In this document: in pieces, positions 48,832-62,013 of the stretch
Layout: each line of letters starts with the position of its first letter
Position numbering within the stretch: the stretch's first letter is position 1
NCBI RefSeq assembly: GCF_018687535.1
Contig: NZ_CP061295.1
Span: 930,001-994,000 of the forward strand
Length of the DNA: 64,000 bases
Origin: Polynucleobacter sp. MWH-S4W17
GTDB taxonomy: Bacteria; Pseudomonadota; Gammaproteobacteria; Burkholderiales; Burkholderiaceae
Direction of reading: 5' to 3'
The notes under the pieces: generated by a model
Database searches by the model: none
What the model was told of the DNA's origin: nothing
What the model saw: only the letters and a program-made list of their open reading frames with translations
Position numbers and translations under genes: made by a program

Positions 48832-51800
48832 ATGTCTTTTTTCCACTTTTTGTCTGGCGCTGATGCGCTTTCCCCCTTTCGCCAACAGCGACTTTTAGCC
48901 ACTTTGGCTGCCCAAGGGGTTGATCTTGAGTCTATTGAAGCTCAATACCTTCATTTCATATGGTCAGAGGCTGAGCTAAAAGCCAAAGACCAAGAAGTCA
49001 TGGCTAGTTTATTGACCTATGGCCAGCCGTTTCATTCCAAAATACATCCAGGAAAGCCTTGGTTCGGAACTGGTAAGGGTGAGAATCAAGGCGCCATCGT
49101 TATCCCAAGATTTGGGACCTTATCTCCTTGGGCTAGTAAGGCTACTGATATAGCTCGTCAATGTGGATTAGATGTGTTGCGGATTGAGCGTGGCGTACAG
49201 TTTTCATGGAAAAGTAAAAAGGCGTTAACTCCAGAGCAAAAAAAATTAGTGCTAGCTGCGATACACGACAGAATGACCGAAACGGTGATTGATTCTACGG
49301 ATGCAGCCAATGCTTTATACCAATCTCTCGAAGACAAGCCTCTAACTCGCATACCAGTGATGACTGAAGGCAGAGTTGCCCTTGATAAAGCTAATCAGGA
49401 ATTAGGCCTTGCCTTATCTGATGATGAGGTAGCGTACATTGTCGAAAACTTTATCCGCCTGCAACGCAACCCATCAGATGTTGAGTTAATTATGTTTGCG
49501 CAAGCAAATAGCGAACACTGTCGCCATAAGATATTTAATTCCAGCTGGACAATTGATGGGGATGATCAAGAACGCTCTTTATTTGCCATGATCCGCAATA
49601 CACACCAATTGCATCCAGAGGGAACGATCATTGCGTATTCTGATAACTCCGCAGTCATGGTTGGCTGTGAAGCGGAAACCTGGGTTCCTCAAGGCAAAGA
49701 TCAGCTCTACGAAAAAGATACTCGCCTAGTCCATACCCTCATGAAGGTGGAGACACATAATCACCCGACTGCAATTGCTCCTTTTCCTGGGGCATCTACA
49801 GGTGCGGGCGGTGAAATTCGTGATGAGGGAGCAACTGGCATTGGTGGCCGACCTAAAGCTGGTCTGACCGGTTTCTCAGTTTCCAATTTGAATATTCCAG
49901 GCACAGACCTTCCTTGGGAGAATCTGAAATACGGTAAGCCTGAGCGCATTGCTACACCTTTACAAATCATGATTGAGGGTCCACTAGGCGGCGCTGCATT
50001 TAATAATGAGTTTGGCCGACCAATCTTGGGTGGTTACTTCAGAGTCTTTGAGCAAACATTAGATGGCATACGCCGCGGCTATCACAAGCCCATCATGATT
50101 GCTGGTGGCATTGGAAGTATTGATTCTATTCATACTGAAAAAAAAGCAATTAAAGCAGGGCACCTATTCATTCAATTGGGCGGTCCAGGTATGCGAATCG
50201 GCATGGGCGGTGCTACGGGTAGCTCTGTTGCAACTGGGACTAATACTGCCGATCTTGATTTTGATTCTGTACAGCGAGGCAACCCAGAAATGGAGCGTCG
50301 CGCGCAAGAAGTGATTAATGCATGCCGCGCTCTGGGTGACCGCAATCCAATTGTTTCTATTCATGATGTAGGCGCGGGTGGCATATCAAATGCATTCCCG
50401 GAGCTTGCAGATGGAGCTGGATTGGGGGCTTCATTTAAACTTCGGAGCGTTCCACTCGAAGAAAGTGGCATGAGTCCTGCAGAGATTTGGTGCAATGAAT
50501 CTCAGGAACGTTATGTTTTGGCAATTGATGCCAAGGACTTAGATTTATTTAAATCATTTTGCGAACGTGAACGCTGCCCCTTTGCGGTAGTTGGAGAAGC
50601 GACTACTGAACGTCAACTGGAATTAAGTGACTCAAAGCAGCCGTTATCTGATGATGCAGCGCTGCCAATTGATATGCCGATGGAAGTTTTGCTTGGTAAG
50701 CCTCCAAAGATGCATCGCAACGTTACAAGAGTTGACCAGGAGTTCAAAGAATTAGATGTAACTGATGCCGATCTTGCCCAATCAATAGCCTGGGTCTTGC
50801 AACAACCTACCGTAGCTAGCAAATCTTTCTTAATTACGATTGGTGACAGAACTGTTGGCGGTCTAAATGCCAGGGATCAGTTTGTTGGTCCATGGCAAGT
50901 ACCAGTAGCTGATTGCGCCGTAACCCTGATGGATTACAAGGGGTATCGCGGCGAAGCTATGTCCATGGGTGAAAGAACTCCATTAGCGGTTATAGACGCA
51001 CCAGCAGCTGCACGCATGGCAGTGGGTGAGGCGATTACCAATCTCTTGGCTGCAGATATTGCCAGCCTCGAAAGCGTAAAACTTTCTGCAAACTGGATGG
51101 CAGCATGCGGATCTCCTGGCGAGGATGCTAAGCTTTATGACTCCGTTAAAGCAATCGGTATGGAGCTGTGTCCCGCGCTTGGAATATCGATCCCAGTGGG
51201 TAAAGACTCTCTATCTATGTCTACCGCATGGCAAGATGGTGATGAGGCCAAGAAAGTAGTCGCACCCGTATCTTTAATTATTTCTGCTTTTGCATCTGTG
51301 CTTGATGCCCGTAAAACATTGACACCTCTGCTTCAATTAAAGGGCAAAGACGGATCTCCACAAGAGACTGAGCTGATCTTGATTGATTTAGGGCGTGGCA
51401 AGAATCGTATGGCGGGAAGTATTTTGGCTCAAGTACTTGATCAGTCCGGAAAGTCAGTGCCTGATATTGATCATCCAGAAGATCTCAAGGCTTTGGCCGC
51501 CGCCATAATTGAACTGCGGAAAGCGAATAAGCTTTTGGCCTATCACGACCGTTCTGATGGCGGGTTATTTGCCGCCGTCGCTGAAATGGCTTTTGCCTCT
51601 CATTGCGGAATTTCGCTCAACGTCGATATGATCGCTATGGACGCTGGACAGGAGCCTGATTATGGTGATGCCAAGAATTGGGCGCAGCAGGTTTCTGGTC
51701 GCCGCCATGAGCAAACGATGCGCGCATTATTTAATGAAGAGTTAGGCGCAGTAATTCAAGTTCGCAAAGAAGATCGTGATGCGGTGTTTGCCGTATTGAG

Positions 51801-52869
51801 AAATTTGGGCTTAAGTGCTCATAGCCATGTGATCGGCAAACCCAATACCAACGGTCGTATTGAAATTTGGCGTGATGCTAAAAATATTTTTGCTGAGCCG
51901 CGTGAGATGCTGCAAAAGATCTGGACCAATACTAGCTATCAAATAGCCCGTTTACGTGACAATCCTGCCTGTGCTGATAGTGAATTCTCGCTCTTGGACA
52001 ATGTTGCCGATACAGGGATGAATCCTAAACTCACATTCAATCCTTCTGAAGATATTGCAGCGCCGTTTATCACTAAGAATGTACGCCCTAAAGTAGCCAT
52101 ATTGCGAGAGCAGGGCGTGAACTCCCATGTTGAAATGGCATATACAGTAAATTGGGCTGGATTTGATAGCTATGATGTCCACATGTCTGATTTACTCAGT
52201 GGCAAGGCTAAATTAGAAGACTTTAGAGGGCTTATTGCTTGTGGTGGCTTTAGTTACGGAGATGTATTGGGGGCTGGAGAAGGCTGGGCAAAAACAATTC
52301 TGTTCAACCAACAGCTTCGTGATCAGTTTTCTAAGTTCTTTGAGCGTCAAGACAGCTTTGCGTTAGGTGTTTGTAACGGCTGCCAAATGATGAGCAATCT
52401 CTCGGGAATTATTCCGGGTGCAGAAGCATGGCCTAAATTTACGCGTAATCAATCGGAGCAATATGAAGCGCGCTTAGTGATGGCTGAAGTAATGGCTTCG
52501 CCTTCCATATTCACCCAAGGCATGGAAGGCAGTCAGATACCTATTGCCATCGCTCACGGTGAGGGATTCGCCAACTTCAGCCAACAAGGCAGCTTAGAGC
52601 AAATTCAAAAGCAGGGCTTAGCTTCACTCCGCTTTGTGGATCATCAAGGCAACCCAACAGAAATTTATCCAATGAATCCAAACGGGTCTCCCAATGGTTT
52701 AAGTGGGGTCACGACACCTGATGGTCGTTTTATGGTCATGATGCCTCATCCCGAGCGTGTATTTAGAGCTGTGCAGATGAGCTGGTGTCCGCCTGAATGG
52801 TTGGATACCCCTGATGGTGCTAGCCCTTGGCTACGCCTATTCCGCAATGCCCGTCGTTGGGCGAATTAA
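48832..52869 (+). CDS. purL: Phosphoribosylformylglycinamidine synthase (large single-chain type)
   Basis: Fourth step of purine synthesis, converting FGAR to FGAM with ATP and glutamine. The 1345-residue protein is the fused PurL/PurQ type of beta- and gammaproteobacteria: N-terminal PurS-like region, two FGAM synthetase halves (H-N-H-P-T, F-P-G-A-S-T-G-A-G-G near 315-330), and a C-terminal glutamine amidotransferase with Cys in G-V-C-N-G-C-Q near 1180 and P-H-P-E-R near the end. The C-terminus overlaps the next gene if that gene starts at its first ATG. Confidence 0.96.
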   Translation: MSFFHFLSGADALSPFRQQRLLATLAAQGVDLESIEAQYLHFIWSEAELKAKDQEVMASLLTYGQPFHSKIHPGKPWFGTGKGENQGAIVIPRFGTLSPWASKATDIARQCGLDVLRIERGVQFSWKSKKALTPEQKKLVLAAIHDRMTETVIDSTDAANALYQSLEDKPLTRIPVMTEGRVALDKANQELGLALSDDEVAYIVENFIRLQRNPSDVELIMFAQANSEHCRHKIFNSSWTIDGDDQERSLFAMIRNTHQLHPEGTIIAYSDNSAVMVGCEAETWVPQGKDQLYEKDTRLVHTLMKVETHNHPTAIAPFPGASTGAGGEIRDEGATGIGGRPKAGLTGFSVSNLNIPGTDLPWENLKYGKPERIATPLQIMIEGPLGGAAFNNEFGRPILGGYFRVFEQTLDGIRRGYHKPIMIAGGIGSIDSIHTEKKAIKAGHLFIQLGGPGMRIGMGGATGSSVATGTNTADLDFDSVQRGNPEMERRAQEVINACRALGDRNPIVSIHDVGAGGISNAFPELADGAGLGASFKLRSVPLEESGMSPAEIWCNESQERYVLAIDAKDLDLFKSFCERERCPFAVVGEATTERQLELSDSKQPLSDDAALPIDMPMEVLLGKPPKMHRNVTRVDQEFKELDVTDADLAQSIAWVLQQPTVASKSFLITIGDRTVGGLNARDQFVGPWQVPVADCAVTLMDYKGYRGEAMSMGERTPLAVIDAPAAARMAVGEAITNLLAADIASLESVKLSANWMAACGSPGEDAKLYDSVKAIGMELCPALGISIPVGKDSLSMSTAWQDGDEAKKVVAPVSLIISAFASVLDARKTLTPLLQLKGKDGSPQETELILIDLGRGKNRMAGSILAQVLDQSGKSVPDIDHPEDLKALAAAIIELRKANKLLAYHDRSDGGLFAAVAEMAFASHCGISLNVDMIAMDAGQEPDYGDAKNWAQQVSGRRHEQTMRALFNEELGAVIQVRKEDRDAVFAVLRNLGLSAHSHVIGKPNTNGRIEIWRDAKNIFAEPREMLQKIWTNTSYQIARLRDNPACADSEFSLLDNVADTGMNPKLTFNPSEDIAAPFITKNVRPKVAILREQGVNSHVEMAYTVNWAGFDSYDVHMSDLLSGKAKLEDFRGLIACGGFSYGDVLGAGEGWAKTILFNQQLRDQFSKFFERQDSFALGVCNGCQMMSNLSGIIPGAEAWPKFTRNQSEQYEARLVMAEVMASPSIFTQGMEGSQIPIAIAHGEGFANFSQQGSLEQIQKQGLASLRFVDHQGNPTEIYPMNPNGSPNGLSGVTTPDGRFMVMMPHPERVFRAVQMSWCPPEWLDTPDGASPWLRLFRNARRWAN

Positions 52870-53644
52870 GTTGTCTGCTGATGGATTAATGGAGCCGGTC
52901 ACTTTTTCTGAAAGTGGCGGCGTTCGTTATCTTCACTTTGGTACGGACTCCATTCAGGGAGCGATGCGTATTCGTGATCCTGATGAGATTTATTTAGAGT
53001 ACAACCAGCAGATGATGGCCTGGCTATTATTTTTGGAAACTAAGCCCGGCATGCGGATAGCCCAGCTAGGTTTAGGTACCGGCGCATTAACAAAATTTCA
53101 ACATCGATATTGCCCAGCTGTGAAAACTACCGTAGTAGAGTTCAATCCCGCTGTAATCGTTTCTGCAAGATCTATGTTTTTTACACCTGACGATGATCGC
53201 CGCTTAGAAACTCTACAAGCTGATGCAAAACTATTCGTCAAGAATAAAAAGTATCAAGACTGCTTTGATGCTGTTCAGGTTGATTTGTATGATGCCATTT
53301 GCGATGGTCCTGCGGCAAGCTCTTTGGATTTTTATAAAGGTTGCTACGATATTCTCAAAGGGCCCGGTGTGATGACGGTGAATTTATTCTCGCGACACAA
53401 AAGCTTTGATATAAACCTTAAGAATATCTGCGAAGCTTTTGATAACAGGGTGCTCTTATTTCCTGAGTCCCATGATTGCAATGTCGTCGCAATCGCATTT
53501 AAGGGCCCTAAGCTCGAGGCGGAATGGAAGGGTGTCTCAAAACGGGCAAAACTGATCCTTGAAAAAACTGGGCTCCCTACTAATAAATGGGTTTCAGGCA
53601 TTAGTCGGGAGAATGCCCGACAAGAAGATAAGCTTTCGATCTAA
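52847..53644 (+). CDS. Spermidine synthase-like Rossmann methyltransferase-fold protein
   Basis: Conserved sequence starts at P-V-T-F-S-E-S-G-G-V-R-Y-L-H-F. The protein has a SAM-type Rossmann core (Q-L-G-L-G-T-G-A-L-T, V-V-E-F-N-P-A-V, then A-D-A-K) like PolyA-family spermidine synthases. Where true aminopropyltransferases have a D-S/T-D-P motif, this reads V-D-L-Y-D-A, so polyamine synthesis is doubtful. No speD is nearby. The start is uncertain: ATG 52847 overlaps purL by 23 nt; TTG 52871 or ATG 52889 avoid the overlap. A terminator follows. Confidence 0.75.
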   Translation: MPVVGRIKLSADGLMEPVTFSESGGVRYLHFGTDSIQGAMRIRDPDEIYLEYNQQMMAWLLFLETKPGMRIAQLGLGTGALTKFQHRYCPAVKTTVVEFNPAVIVSARSMFFTPDDDRRLETLQADAKLFVKNKKYQDCFDAVQVDLYDAICDGPAASSLDFYKGCYDILKGPGVMTVNLFSRHKSFDINLKNICEAFDNRVLLFPESHDCNVVAIAFKGPKLEAEWKGVSKRAKLILEKTGLPTNKWVSGISRENARQEDKLSI

Positions 53645-53660
53645 TACTTCGAAGCAAAAG

Positions 53661-53690
53661 AAAAAGGCGATCGTTTGATCGCCTTTTTTT
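53661..53690. terminator. Strong rho-independent terminator
   Basis: A perfect 12-bp stem (53661-53672 with 53677-53688), GTTT loop, with A5 on one side and a T7 run on the other. It probably ends both the methyltransferase-like gene and the convergent acnB. Confidence 0.88.
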
Positions 53691-53727
53691 GCCGTTCAAC
53701 CTATTGCTAGGTTGAGGGTATTGCGTA

Positions 53728-56313
53728 TTACACGGTCACAGTATCTGCAACATCGCTAAATGACTTGAGCTTGTCAAAACTCATGTATTTATAAACATCG
53801 CCAGCTTTAGCATCAAGAGCCTTCACTTGCTCCAAATACTCTGCAGGAGTAGGTAGGCGACCCAAGAGTGCGGCAACAGACGCCAATTCAGCAGAAGCCA
53901 AATACACGCGAGTATCGATACCCAAGCGGTTAGGGAAGTTACGAGTAGAGGTTGATACAGCTGTGGAGCCCTTGCGGATCTGCGCTTGGTTACCCATACA
54001 AAGTGAGCAGCCTGGGCTTTCCATGCGGGCACCAGCTGCGCCTAACATGCCGTAGTAGCCTTCTTCCATCAAGACCATAGCATCCATCTTAGTTGGAGGC
54101 GCTACCCATAAACGGGTTGGCATATCTTTCTTACCTTGTAGCACCTGACCAGCTGCGCGGAAGTGGCCAATATTGGTCATGCATGAACCAATAAATACTT
54201 CATCAATCTTGTCACCCGCAACTTCAGACAACACTTTCACATCATCCGGATCGTTAGGGCATGCAAGGATAGGCTCTTTGATTTCATCGATATTGATTTC
54301 GATAATCTCTGCATAGTCAGCATCTGCATCAGCTTTAAGAAGCTGAGGATTAGCAATCCAAGCTTCCATGGCTTTGATACGGCGACCAAGAGTACGCTTA
54401 TCTTCATAACCATTAGCAATCATCCACTTCATCAAGGTGATATTTGATGTCATATATTCAATAATTGGCTCTTTGTTCAAGTGAACAGTACAGCCGCCAG
54501 CAGAGCGCTCAGCAGAAGCATCAGACAATTCAAACGCTTGCTCAACTTTTAGGTCAGGTAGACCTTCAATTTCAAGAATACGACCCGAGAAAATGTTCTT
54601 CTTGCCTTGTTTCTCAACGGTCAACAAACCTTTTTTGATTGCATATAAAGGGATGGCATTTACTAGATCACGTAAGGTGATGCCAGGCTGCATCTTGCCT
54701 TTAAAGCGCACCAATACAGACTCAGGCATATCTAATGGCATCACACCTGTAGCAGCTGCGAAAGCAACTAGTCCTGAACCAGCAGGGAAAGAAATGCCAA
54801 TTGGGAAGCGAGTATGGCTATCGCCACCAGTTCCACAGGTATCTGGGAGGAGTAAGCGGTTCAACCAGCTATGGATCACGCCATCACCTGGTCGCAAGGC
54901 AACGCCACCACGATTCGTCATGAATGGCGGCAACTCATGTTGAGTGCGAATATCTACAGGTTTTGGATAAGCTGAGGTATGACAGAACGACTGCATTACG
55001 AGATCGGAAGAGAAGCCAAGGCAAGCCAAGTCCTTCAATTCATCGCGCGTCATTGGGCCTGTTGTGTCTTGTGAGCCAACAGTAGTCATATGCGGCTCGC
55101 AGTACGTACCGGGCCGAACACCTTGGCCCTCTGGTAAGCCACATGCTCTACCAACCATCTTTTGAGCCAAGCTGAAGCCCTTCTTGTTATCAACAGGATT
55201 AACTGGAAGGCGGAATTCAGTAGAAGCAGGCAAGCCCAGGGCAGCCCGTGCTTTAGCAGTTAAGCCACGGCCAACGATTAAAGGAATGCGTCCGCCAGCG
55301 CGTACCTCATCCAGAATGACAGGCGACTTCAATGTAAAGCTGGTAATTTCCTTACCGTTTTTGAATACCTTTCCTTCGTATGGGCGAAGTTCTATTTCAT
55401 CACCCATATTCATTTGAGAAACATCTAATTCAATTGGCAATGCTCCGGAATCTTCCATTGTGTTGAAGAAGATCGGGGCGATATTGGTGCCTAAGCACAC
55501 ACCACCAAAACGCTTGTTTGGTACGAATGGAATATCTTGACCTGTCCACCATAGAACAGAGTTTGTTGCAGATTTACGTGATGAGCCTGTACCAACAACG
55601 TCCCCAACGTAGGCAATTTGATTGCCTTTTTTCTGGAGAGCAGCAATTTGCTTCATAGGACCACGAACACCAACCTCATCTGGCTCAATGCCAGGACGAG
55701 GGTTTTTGAGCATGATGGTTGCATGTAGCGGAATATCAGGGCGGCTCCATGCGTCTGGCGCAGGAGAAAGGTCGTCGGTATTGGTTTCACCGGTTACCTT
55801 GAAAACAGTTAACTTCATGCTTTCTGGAACTGCAGGGCGGCTAGTAAACCAGTCCGCATTGGCCCAACTTTGCATTACCGCTTTAGCATTTGCATTGCCT
55901 TTTTCAGCAAGCTCTTGAACGTCGTTGAAATAATCAAACATCAAAAGTGTTTTCTTGAGCGCTTCTGCAGCAGCAACTCCGCACTCAGAGTCAGATAAAA
56001 GCTCTACTAACGGTTTGATGTTGTAACCACCTAGCATCGTGCCCAAAAGTTCGGTAGCACGAACGCGGGAAATCAATGGAGATTTTTCTGTACCTTTGGC
56101 AACAGCGTCTAAGAACTCAGCCTTTACTTTGGCTGCATCGTCTACACCAGCAGGAACACGGTTAGTGATTAATTCAACTAGCTCAGCTTCTTTCCCGGCA
56201 GGTGGGTTTTTTAGCAATTTAACCAGTTCAGAGGTTTGATCCTTGGTTAAGGGCAGGGCTGGAATACCGAGAGCTGCGCGTTCAGCGACGAGGGCGTTAT
56301 AGGCTTCTAACAT
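53728..56313 (-). CDS. acnB: Aconitate hydratase B
   Basis: TCA-cycle enzyme isomerising citrate to isocitrate. The 861-residue protein has the AcnB order: N-terminal HEAT-like domain (1-160), swivel domain (about 170-370), then the catalytic core with Fe-S cysteines in G-S-C-M-T-N-I-G and G-C-S-L-C-M-G-N-Q. Length matches E. coli AcnB (865). AGGA lies 6 bp before the ATG. A TATAAT on its strand lies about 70 bp upstream, and a GGGA/TCCC hairpin lies in the predicted leader. AcnB can also bind mRNA when its cluster is lost. Confidence 0.96.
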   Translation of the reverse strand: MLEAYNALVAERAALGIPALPLTKDQTSELVKLLKNPPAGKEAELVELITNRVPAGVDDAAKVKAEFLDAVAKGTEKSPLISRVRATELLGTMLGGYNIKPLVELLSDSECGVAAAEALKKTLLMFDYFNDVQELAEKGNANAKAVMQSWANADWFTSRPAVPESMKLTVFKVTGETNTDDLSPAPDAWSRPDIPLHATIMLKNPRPGIEPDEVGVRGPMKQIAALQKKGNQIAYVGDVVGTGSSRKSATNSVLWWTGQDIPFVPNKRFGGVCLGTNIAPIFFNTMEDSGALPIELDVSQMNMGDEIELRPYEGKVFKNGKEITSFTLKSPVILDEVRAGGRIPLIVGRGLTAKARAALGLPASTEFRLPVNPVDNKKGFSLAQKMVGRACGLPEGQGVRPGTYCEPHMTTVGSQDTTGPMTRDELKDLACLGFSSDLVMQSFCHTSAYPKPVDIRTQHELPPFMTNRGGVALRPGDGVIHSWLNRLLLPDTCGTGGDSHTRFPIGISFPAGSGLVAFAAATGVMPLDMPESVLVRFKGKMQPGITLRDLVNAIPLYAIKKGLLTVEKQGKKNIFSGRILEIEGLPDLKVEQAFELSDASAERSAGGCTVHLNKEPIIEYMTSNITLMKWMIANGYEDKRTLGRRIKAMEAWIANPQLLKADADADYAEIIEINIDEIKEPILACPNDPDDVKVLSEVAGDKIDEVFIGSCMTNIGHFRAAGQVLQGKKDMPTRLWVAPPTKMDAMVLMEEGYYGMLGAAGARMESPGCSLCMGNQAQIRKGSTAVSTSTRNFPNRLGIDTRVYLASAELASVAALLGRLPTPAEYLEQVKALDAKAGDVYKYMSFDKLKSFSDVADTVTV

Positions 56314-56380
56314 TATGTTTCCTATGAGGTAAAGGTGATCAATAGAAAGGCCAAAAGGGAATTTTCTCCCGTTTTGCCAA

Positions 56381-56386
56381 ATTATA
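56381..56386 (-). promoter_or_regulatory. acnB -10 element
   Basis: TATAAT on the minus strand gives a predicted leader of about 60 nt before the acnB ATG at 56313. The -35 region is not convincing. Confidence 0.4.
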
Positions 56387-56489
56387 GTTGCTAAATCAAG
56401 TCTTATATAAGAGTTTAAACCCTAAAAAAGGAGCAAATTTTTCAAAATAAAGGTTTTATTTGGACCTATGGCTTAAAAATATGGGTCAA

Positions 56490-56678
56490 TTACACAACTT
56501 GCTCTTCTTTGAGGGCCCAAACCAGTGCAACTACCCAGCCAATCAGGGACCACCCTAAAAACAGGTTTAAGGCAAAAATAGCTCCTGTATTTGCCCTTTT
56601 TTTGTGAAATGCAATAGCAAAAGGGAGGAAATAAAAGAGGGAGAGAATACTGATTAATATCGCAAATAAAAGGCGCAT
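56490..56678 (-). CDS. Small two-helix membrane protein (superinfection immunity protein family)
   Basis: 62 residues with two hydrophobic segments (about 2-23 and 33-56) joined by K-K-R-A-N. The pattern P-F-A-I-A-F-H-K-K-R-x-N-x-x-A-I-F-x-L-N-x-F-L-G-W and I-G-W-V-V-A-L-V-W-A fits the family named for phage T4 Imm, which blocks DNA entry of superinfecting phage. Chromosomal members are widespread and of unknown function. It lies alone, 176 bp upstream of acnB on the same strand. No phage genes are near, so immunity is only a name-based guess. Confidence 0.75.
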   Translation of the reverse strand: MRLLFAILISILSLFYFLPFAIAFHKKRANTGAIFALNLFLGWSLIGWVVALVWALKEEQVV

Positions 56679-56758
56679 AGGTATTAAATCATTAGATTTG
56701 GGTAGACGAGATCCTATATTAACGATTTTGAAATTTCCCCACCCCTGATGGCTATCGT

Positions 56759-56764
56759 TATAAT
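56759..56764 (+). promoter_or_regulatory. pyrG -10 element
   Basis: TATAAT with a predicted start near 56771, giving a leader of about 19 nt before the pyrG ATG. No good -35 at 17 bp is seen. Confidence 0.4.
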
Positions 56765-56786
56765 TACTTTTTCCAACAGAGCTTAA

Positions 56787-58451
<1,665 letters not shown>

Positions 58452-58460
58452 AGGAAGAAT

Positions 58461-59324
58461 ATGAGAGCATTTAAGCTATGTGGCTTTGACGTCGGTCTAA
58501 ATCAACGTTTCTTTTTAATTGCTGGCCCATGTGTCATTGAGTCAGAGCAATCAGCTATTGATATTGCGGGTCAATTGAAAGAAATTACTTCTGCTCTAAA
58601 TATCCCGTTTATCTACAAGTCATCGTTTGATAAAGCCAATCGTTCATCAGGAACGTCTTTTCGAGGTTTAGGCATGGAAAAGGGCTTAGAGATTTTGGCT
58701 AAGGTTAAAAAACAAGTTGATGTTTCTGTACTTACAGATGTTCATGACATCAGTGAAATTGCTGCCGTAGCTAGCGTTGTAGATGTATTGCAGACTCCTG
58801 CATTTTTATGCAGACAAACTGACTTCATTCGTGCCTGTGCTCAAAGTGGCAAGCCCGTGAATTTTAAAAAGGGTCAGTTTCTTTCGCCGCACGAGATGCT
58901 GAATGTTATTGAGAAGGCTCGAGTAGCTGCCGCTGAAAAAAATCTTCCAGATCAATTTATGGTTTGCGAACGTGGCGCCTCCTTTGGCTACAACAACCTG
59001 GTTTCAGATATGCGTAGCTTGGCAATTCTGCGGGAATCTAACGCGCCAGTAGTATTTGATGCTACTCATTCAGTTCAATTGCCTGGAGGTCAAGGCAACT
59101 CTAGCGGCGGTCAACGTGAATTCGTACCCGTTTTGGCGCGTGCTGCTGTAGCAGTCGGCATTAGCGGCCTATTTATGGAAACCCATCCTGATCCAGCAAA
59201 AGCGCTATCCGATGGACCGAATGCTGTTCCATTAGATCGCATGAAAGAGTTGCTTGAGTCTTTGGTGGCTATCGACAGCGCTGTTAAATCATCGGGAAGT
59301 TTTTTAGAAGACAGCTTTAAATAA
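58461..59324 (+). CDS. kdsA: 3-deoxy-8-phosphooctulonate synthase
   Basis: Condenses phosphoenolpyruvate with arabinose 5-phosphate to KDO 8-phosphate for lipopolysaccharide. The 287-residue TIM barrel has I-A-G-P-C-V-I-E-S near 21-29, [12 protein letters not shown] near 53-64 and D-A-T-H-S-V-Q. AAGGAAG lies before the ATG. Position between pyrG and eno is typical of beta- and gammaproteobacteria. Confidence 0.96.
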   Translation: MRAFKLCGFDVGLNQRFFLIAGPCVIESEQSAIDIAGQLKEITSALNIPFIYKSSFDKANRSSGTSFRGLGMEKGLEILAKVKKQVDVSVLTDVHDISEIAAVASVVDVLQTPAFLCRQTDFIRACAQSGKPVNFKKGQFLSPHEMLNVIEKARVAAAEKNLPDQFMVCERGASFGYNNLVSDMRSLAILRESNAPVVFDATHSVQLPGGQGNSSGGQREFVPVLARAAVAVGISGLFMETHPDPAKALSDGPNAVPLDRMKELLESLVAIDSAVKSSGSFLEDSFK

Positions 59325-59332
59325 GTTATTAA

Positions 59333-60652
<1,320 letters not shown>

Positions 60653-60672
60653 TTCAGAGTACTTAATAGCTT

Positions 60673-60978
60673 ATGCGGATCGTCATCTACTCTATGCTGG
60701 TATTGCTGATAGCAATCCAGTACCCACTTTGGCTGGGTAAGGGTGGATGGCTAAAGGTTTACGAGATGGAGCGACAGGTAGAGCTTCAAGACGCTAAAAA
60801 TAGTCTCTTGGCTCTTCGTAATACAAAGCTATCCGGCGATGTTAAAGATTTAAAAGATGGTACTCGAGCAATTGAAGAGCGTGCCCGCGTTGAGCATGGC
60901 TTAATTAAAGAGGGTGAGTTTTTTGTGCAAATCTTGCCGGCGGATAAGACATCAACTTCCCAAGCCACAAAACAGTAA
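60673..60978 (+). CDS. ftsB: Cell division protein FtsB
   Basis: The 101-residue bitopic protein of the divisome FtsQLB complex. A hydrophobic segment (about 1-20: I-V-I-Y-S-M-L-V-L-L-I-A-I-Q-Y-P-L-W) leads to G-K-G-G-W and a periplasmic coiled coil with a leucine heptad (about 30-70), ending in the conserved E-E-R-A-R-V-E-H-G-L-I-K-E-G-E. Location directly after eno is the standard ftsB position. No clear Shine-Dalgarno is seen. Confidence 0.92.
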   Translation: MRIVIYSMLVLLIAIQYPLWLGKGGWLKVYEMERQVELQDAKNSLLALRNTKLSGDVKDLKDGTRAIEERARVEHGLIKEGEFFVQILPADKTSTSQATKQ

Positions 60979-60982
60979 CTTT

Positions 60983-61948
60983 TTAATGACCGCTGGATGG
61001 GGGTCTTGTGGCATCACTCAATAAATCTGTTTTAAATACCTGCAGGCAATCAACCGCATCAAAGCGGTATGGTTTTGCACAGAAATCACAGATGGTCTCC
61101 ACGGCTCCCTGCTCCGCAAGAATGCTTTGAACCTCTTCTTCACCAAGCATTCTCAAAATATCCGCAACCTTAGCGCGAGAGCATCTACAGGCAAAACGAA
61201 TGGGGCGAGCAGGGAAGCTGCGAACTCCATTCTCGGCGGACTCTTCCAAAAATAAACGCCTCAAAATAGTCTCTGGTGGAAGTGTTAATAATTCTTCATT
61301 AGTGATTGTTTCCCCAAGCGTTTGAATGCGTGACCAGCCTTCAGCAGCAACCTGTGGATCCAAATGGGCATGACCTCCTGAATTTGGTAGGCGCTGTAGC
61401 AATAAACCGCCGACATGGGTATCGCTGGAAGCAAGCCAAATGCGCGTGTCCAATTGTTCGGAGTTTTGCATATACAGGGCTATAGCCTCTGCAGCGCTGG
61501 TGACCGGCTTAATGACTACGCCTTGATGATCTTGAAGCGCTACGATGCCTTGATAGGGCGCCTGTCCTGGTTCGCGGTCTGCTGGATCCAGGGTGATTAC
61601 TAGTCTTCCGCTCCCACTCACATCCAGTAGATCGGCTAATGTTGCGTCGGGCATTATTTCAGAGGGGTCAACTGAGAGCTTTACTGTAGCCCTCATGGAT
61701 AAATCAGACTTACATTCCACAACCAGAAGCTGAATAGGGCCATTGCTTTGCGCTTGAATTATGAGGGTCCCATCAAATTTAAGGCTAGCACTTAGAAGGG
61801 TGGCTGCACCAACAAAGTCACCCAGAATCCGACGGACGGCAGGGGGGTCATTACGACGCTCTAGCACGGCCTGCCAGGCGCTTCCAATCGAGACTATTTC
61901 CCCGCGAACTGGGGCGCCATCACACATAAAGACTAGTAATTCATTCAT
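60983..61948 (-). CDS. hslO: Redox-regulated chaperone Hsp33
   Basis: The 321-residue chaperone is activated by oxidative unfolding. The C-terminal zinc switch has C-R-C-S near 253-256 and C-D-F-C near 287-290, the C-x-C plus C-x-x-C arrangement of Hsp33. The opening D-E/N-L-L-V-F and the G-D-F-V-G-A-A-T-L-L-S-A helix fit the N-terminal domain. It converges on ftsB with 4 bp between stops and diverges from gltX. On its strand GATACT lies 7 bp before the ATG and no Shine-Dalgarno is visible. Confidence 0.94.
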   Translation of the reverse strand: MNELLVFMCDGAPVRGEIVSIGSAWQAVLERRNDPPAVRRILGDFVGAATLLSASLKFDGTLIIQAQSNGPIQLLVVECKSDLSMRATVKLSVDPSEIMPDATLADLLDVSGSGRLVITLDPADREPGQAPYQGIVALQDHQGVVIKPVTSAAEAIALYMQNSEQLDTRIWLASSDTHVGGLLLQRLPNSGGHAHLDPQVAAEGWSRIQTLGETITNEELLTLPPETILRRLFLEESAENGVRSFPARPIRFACRCSRAKVADILRMLGEEEVQSILAEQGAVETICDFCAKPYRFDAVDCLQVFKTDLLSDATRPPSSGH

Positions 61949-61955
61949 AGAGCAA

Positions 61956-61961
61956 AGTATC
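61956..61961 (-). promoter_or_regulatory. hslO -10 element
   Basis: GATACT on the minus strand, 7 bp before the hslO ATG, implying a start of transcription at or beside the A of the ATG. Confidence 0.4.
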
Positions 61962-62000
61962 CACTTTTTTTCGGTTTTAGTCTCAGTAAGCGCGACCTGA

Positions 62001-62006
62001 GATAAT
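62001..62006 (+). promoter_or_regulatory. gltX extended -10 element
   Basis: TGAGATAAT is a TGn-extended -10. It lies 7 bp before ATG 62014 and overlaps the earlier in-frame ATG at 62005, which therefore cannot be inside the transcript. This argues for a leaderless gltX beginning at 62014. Confidence 0.5.
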
Positions 62007-62013
62007 GCGGTTT

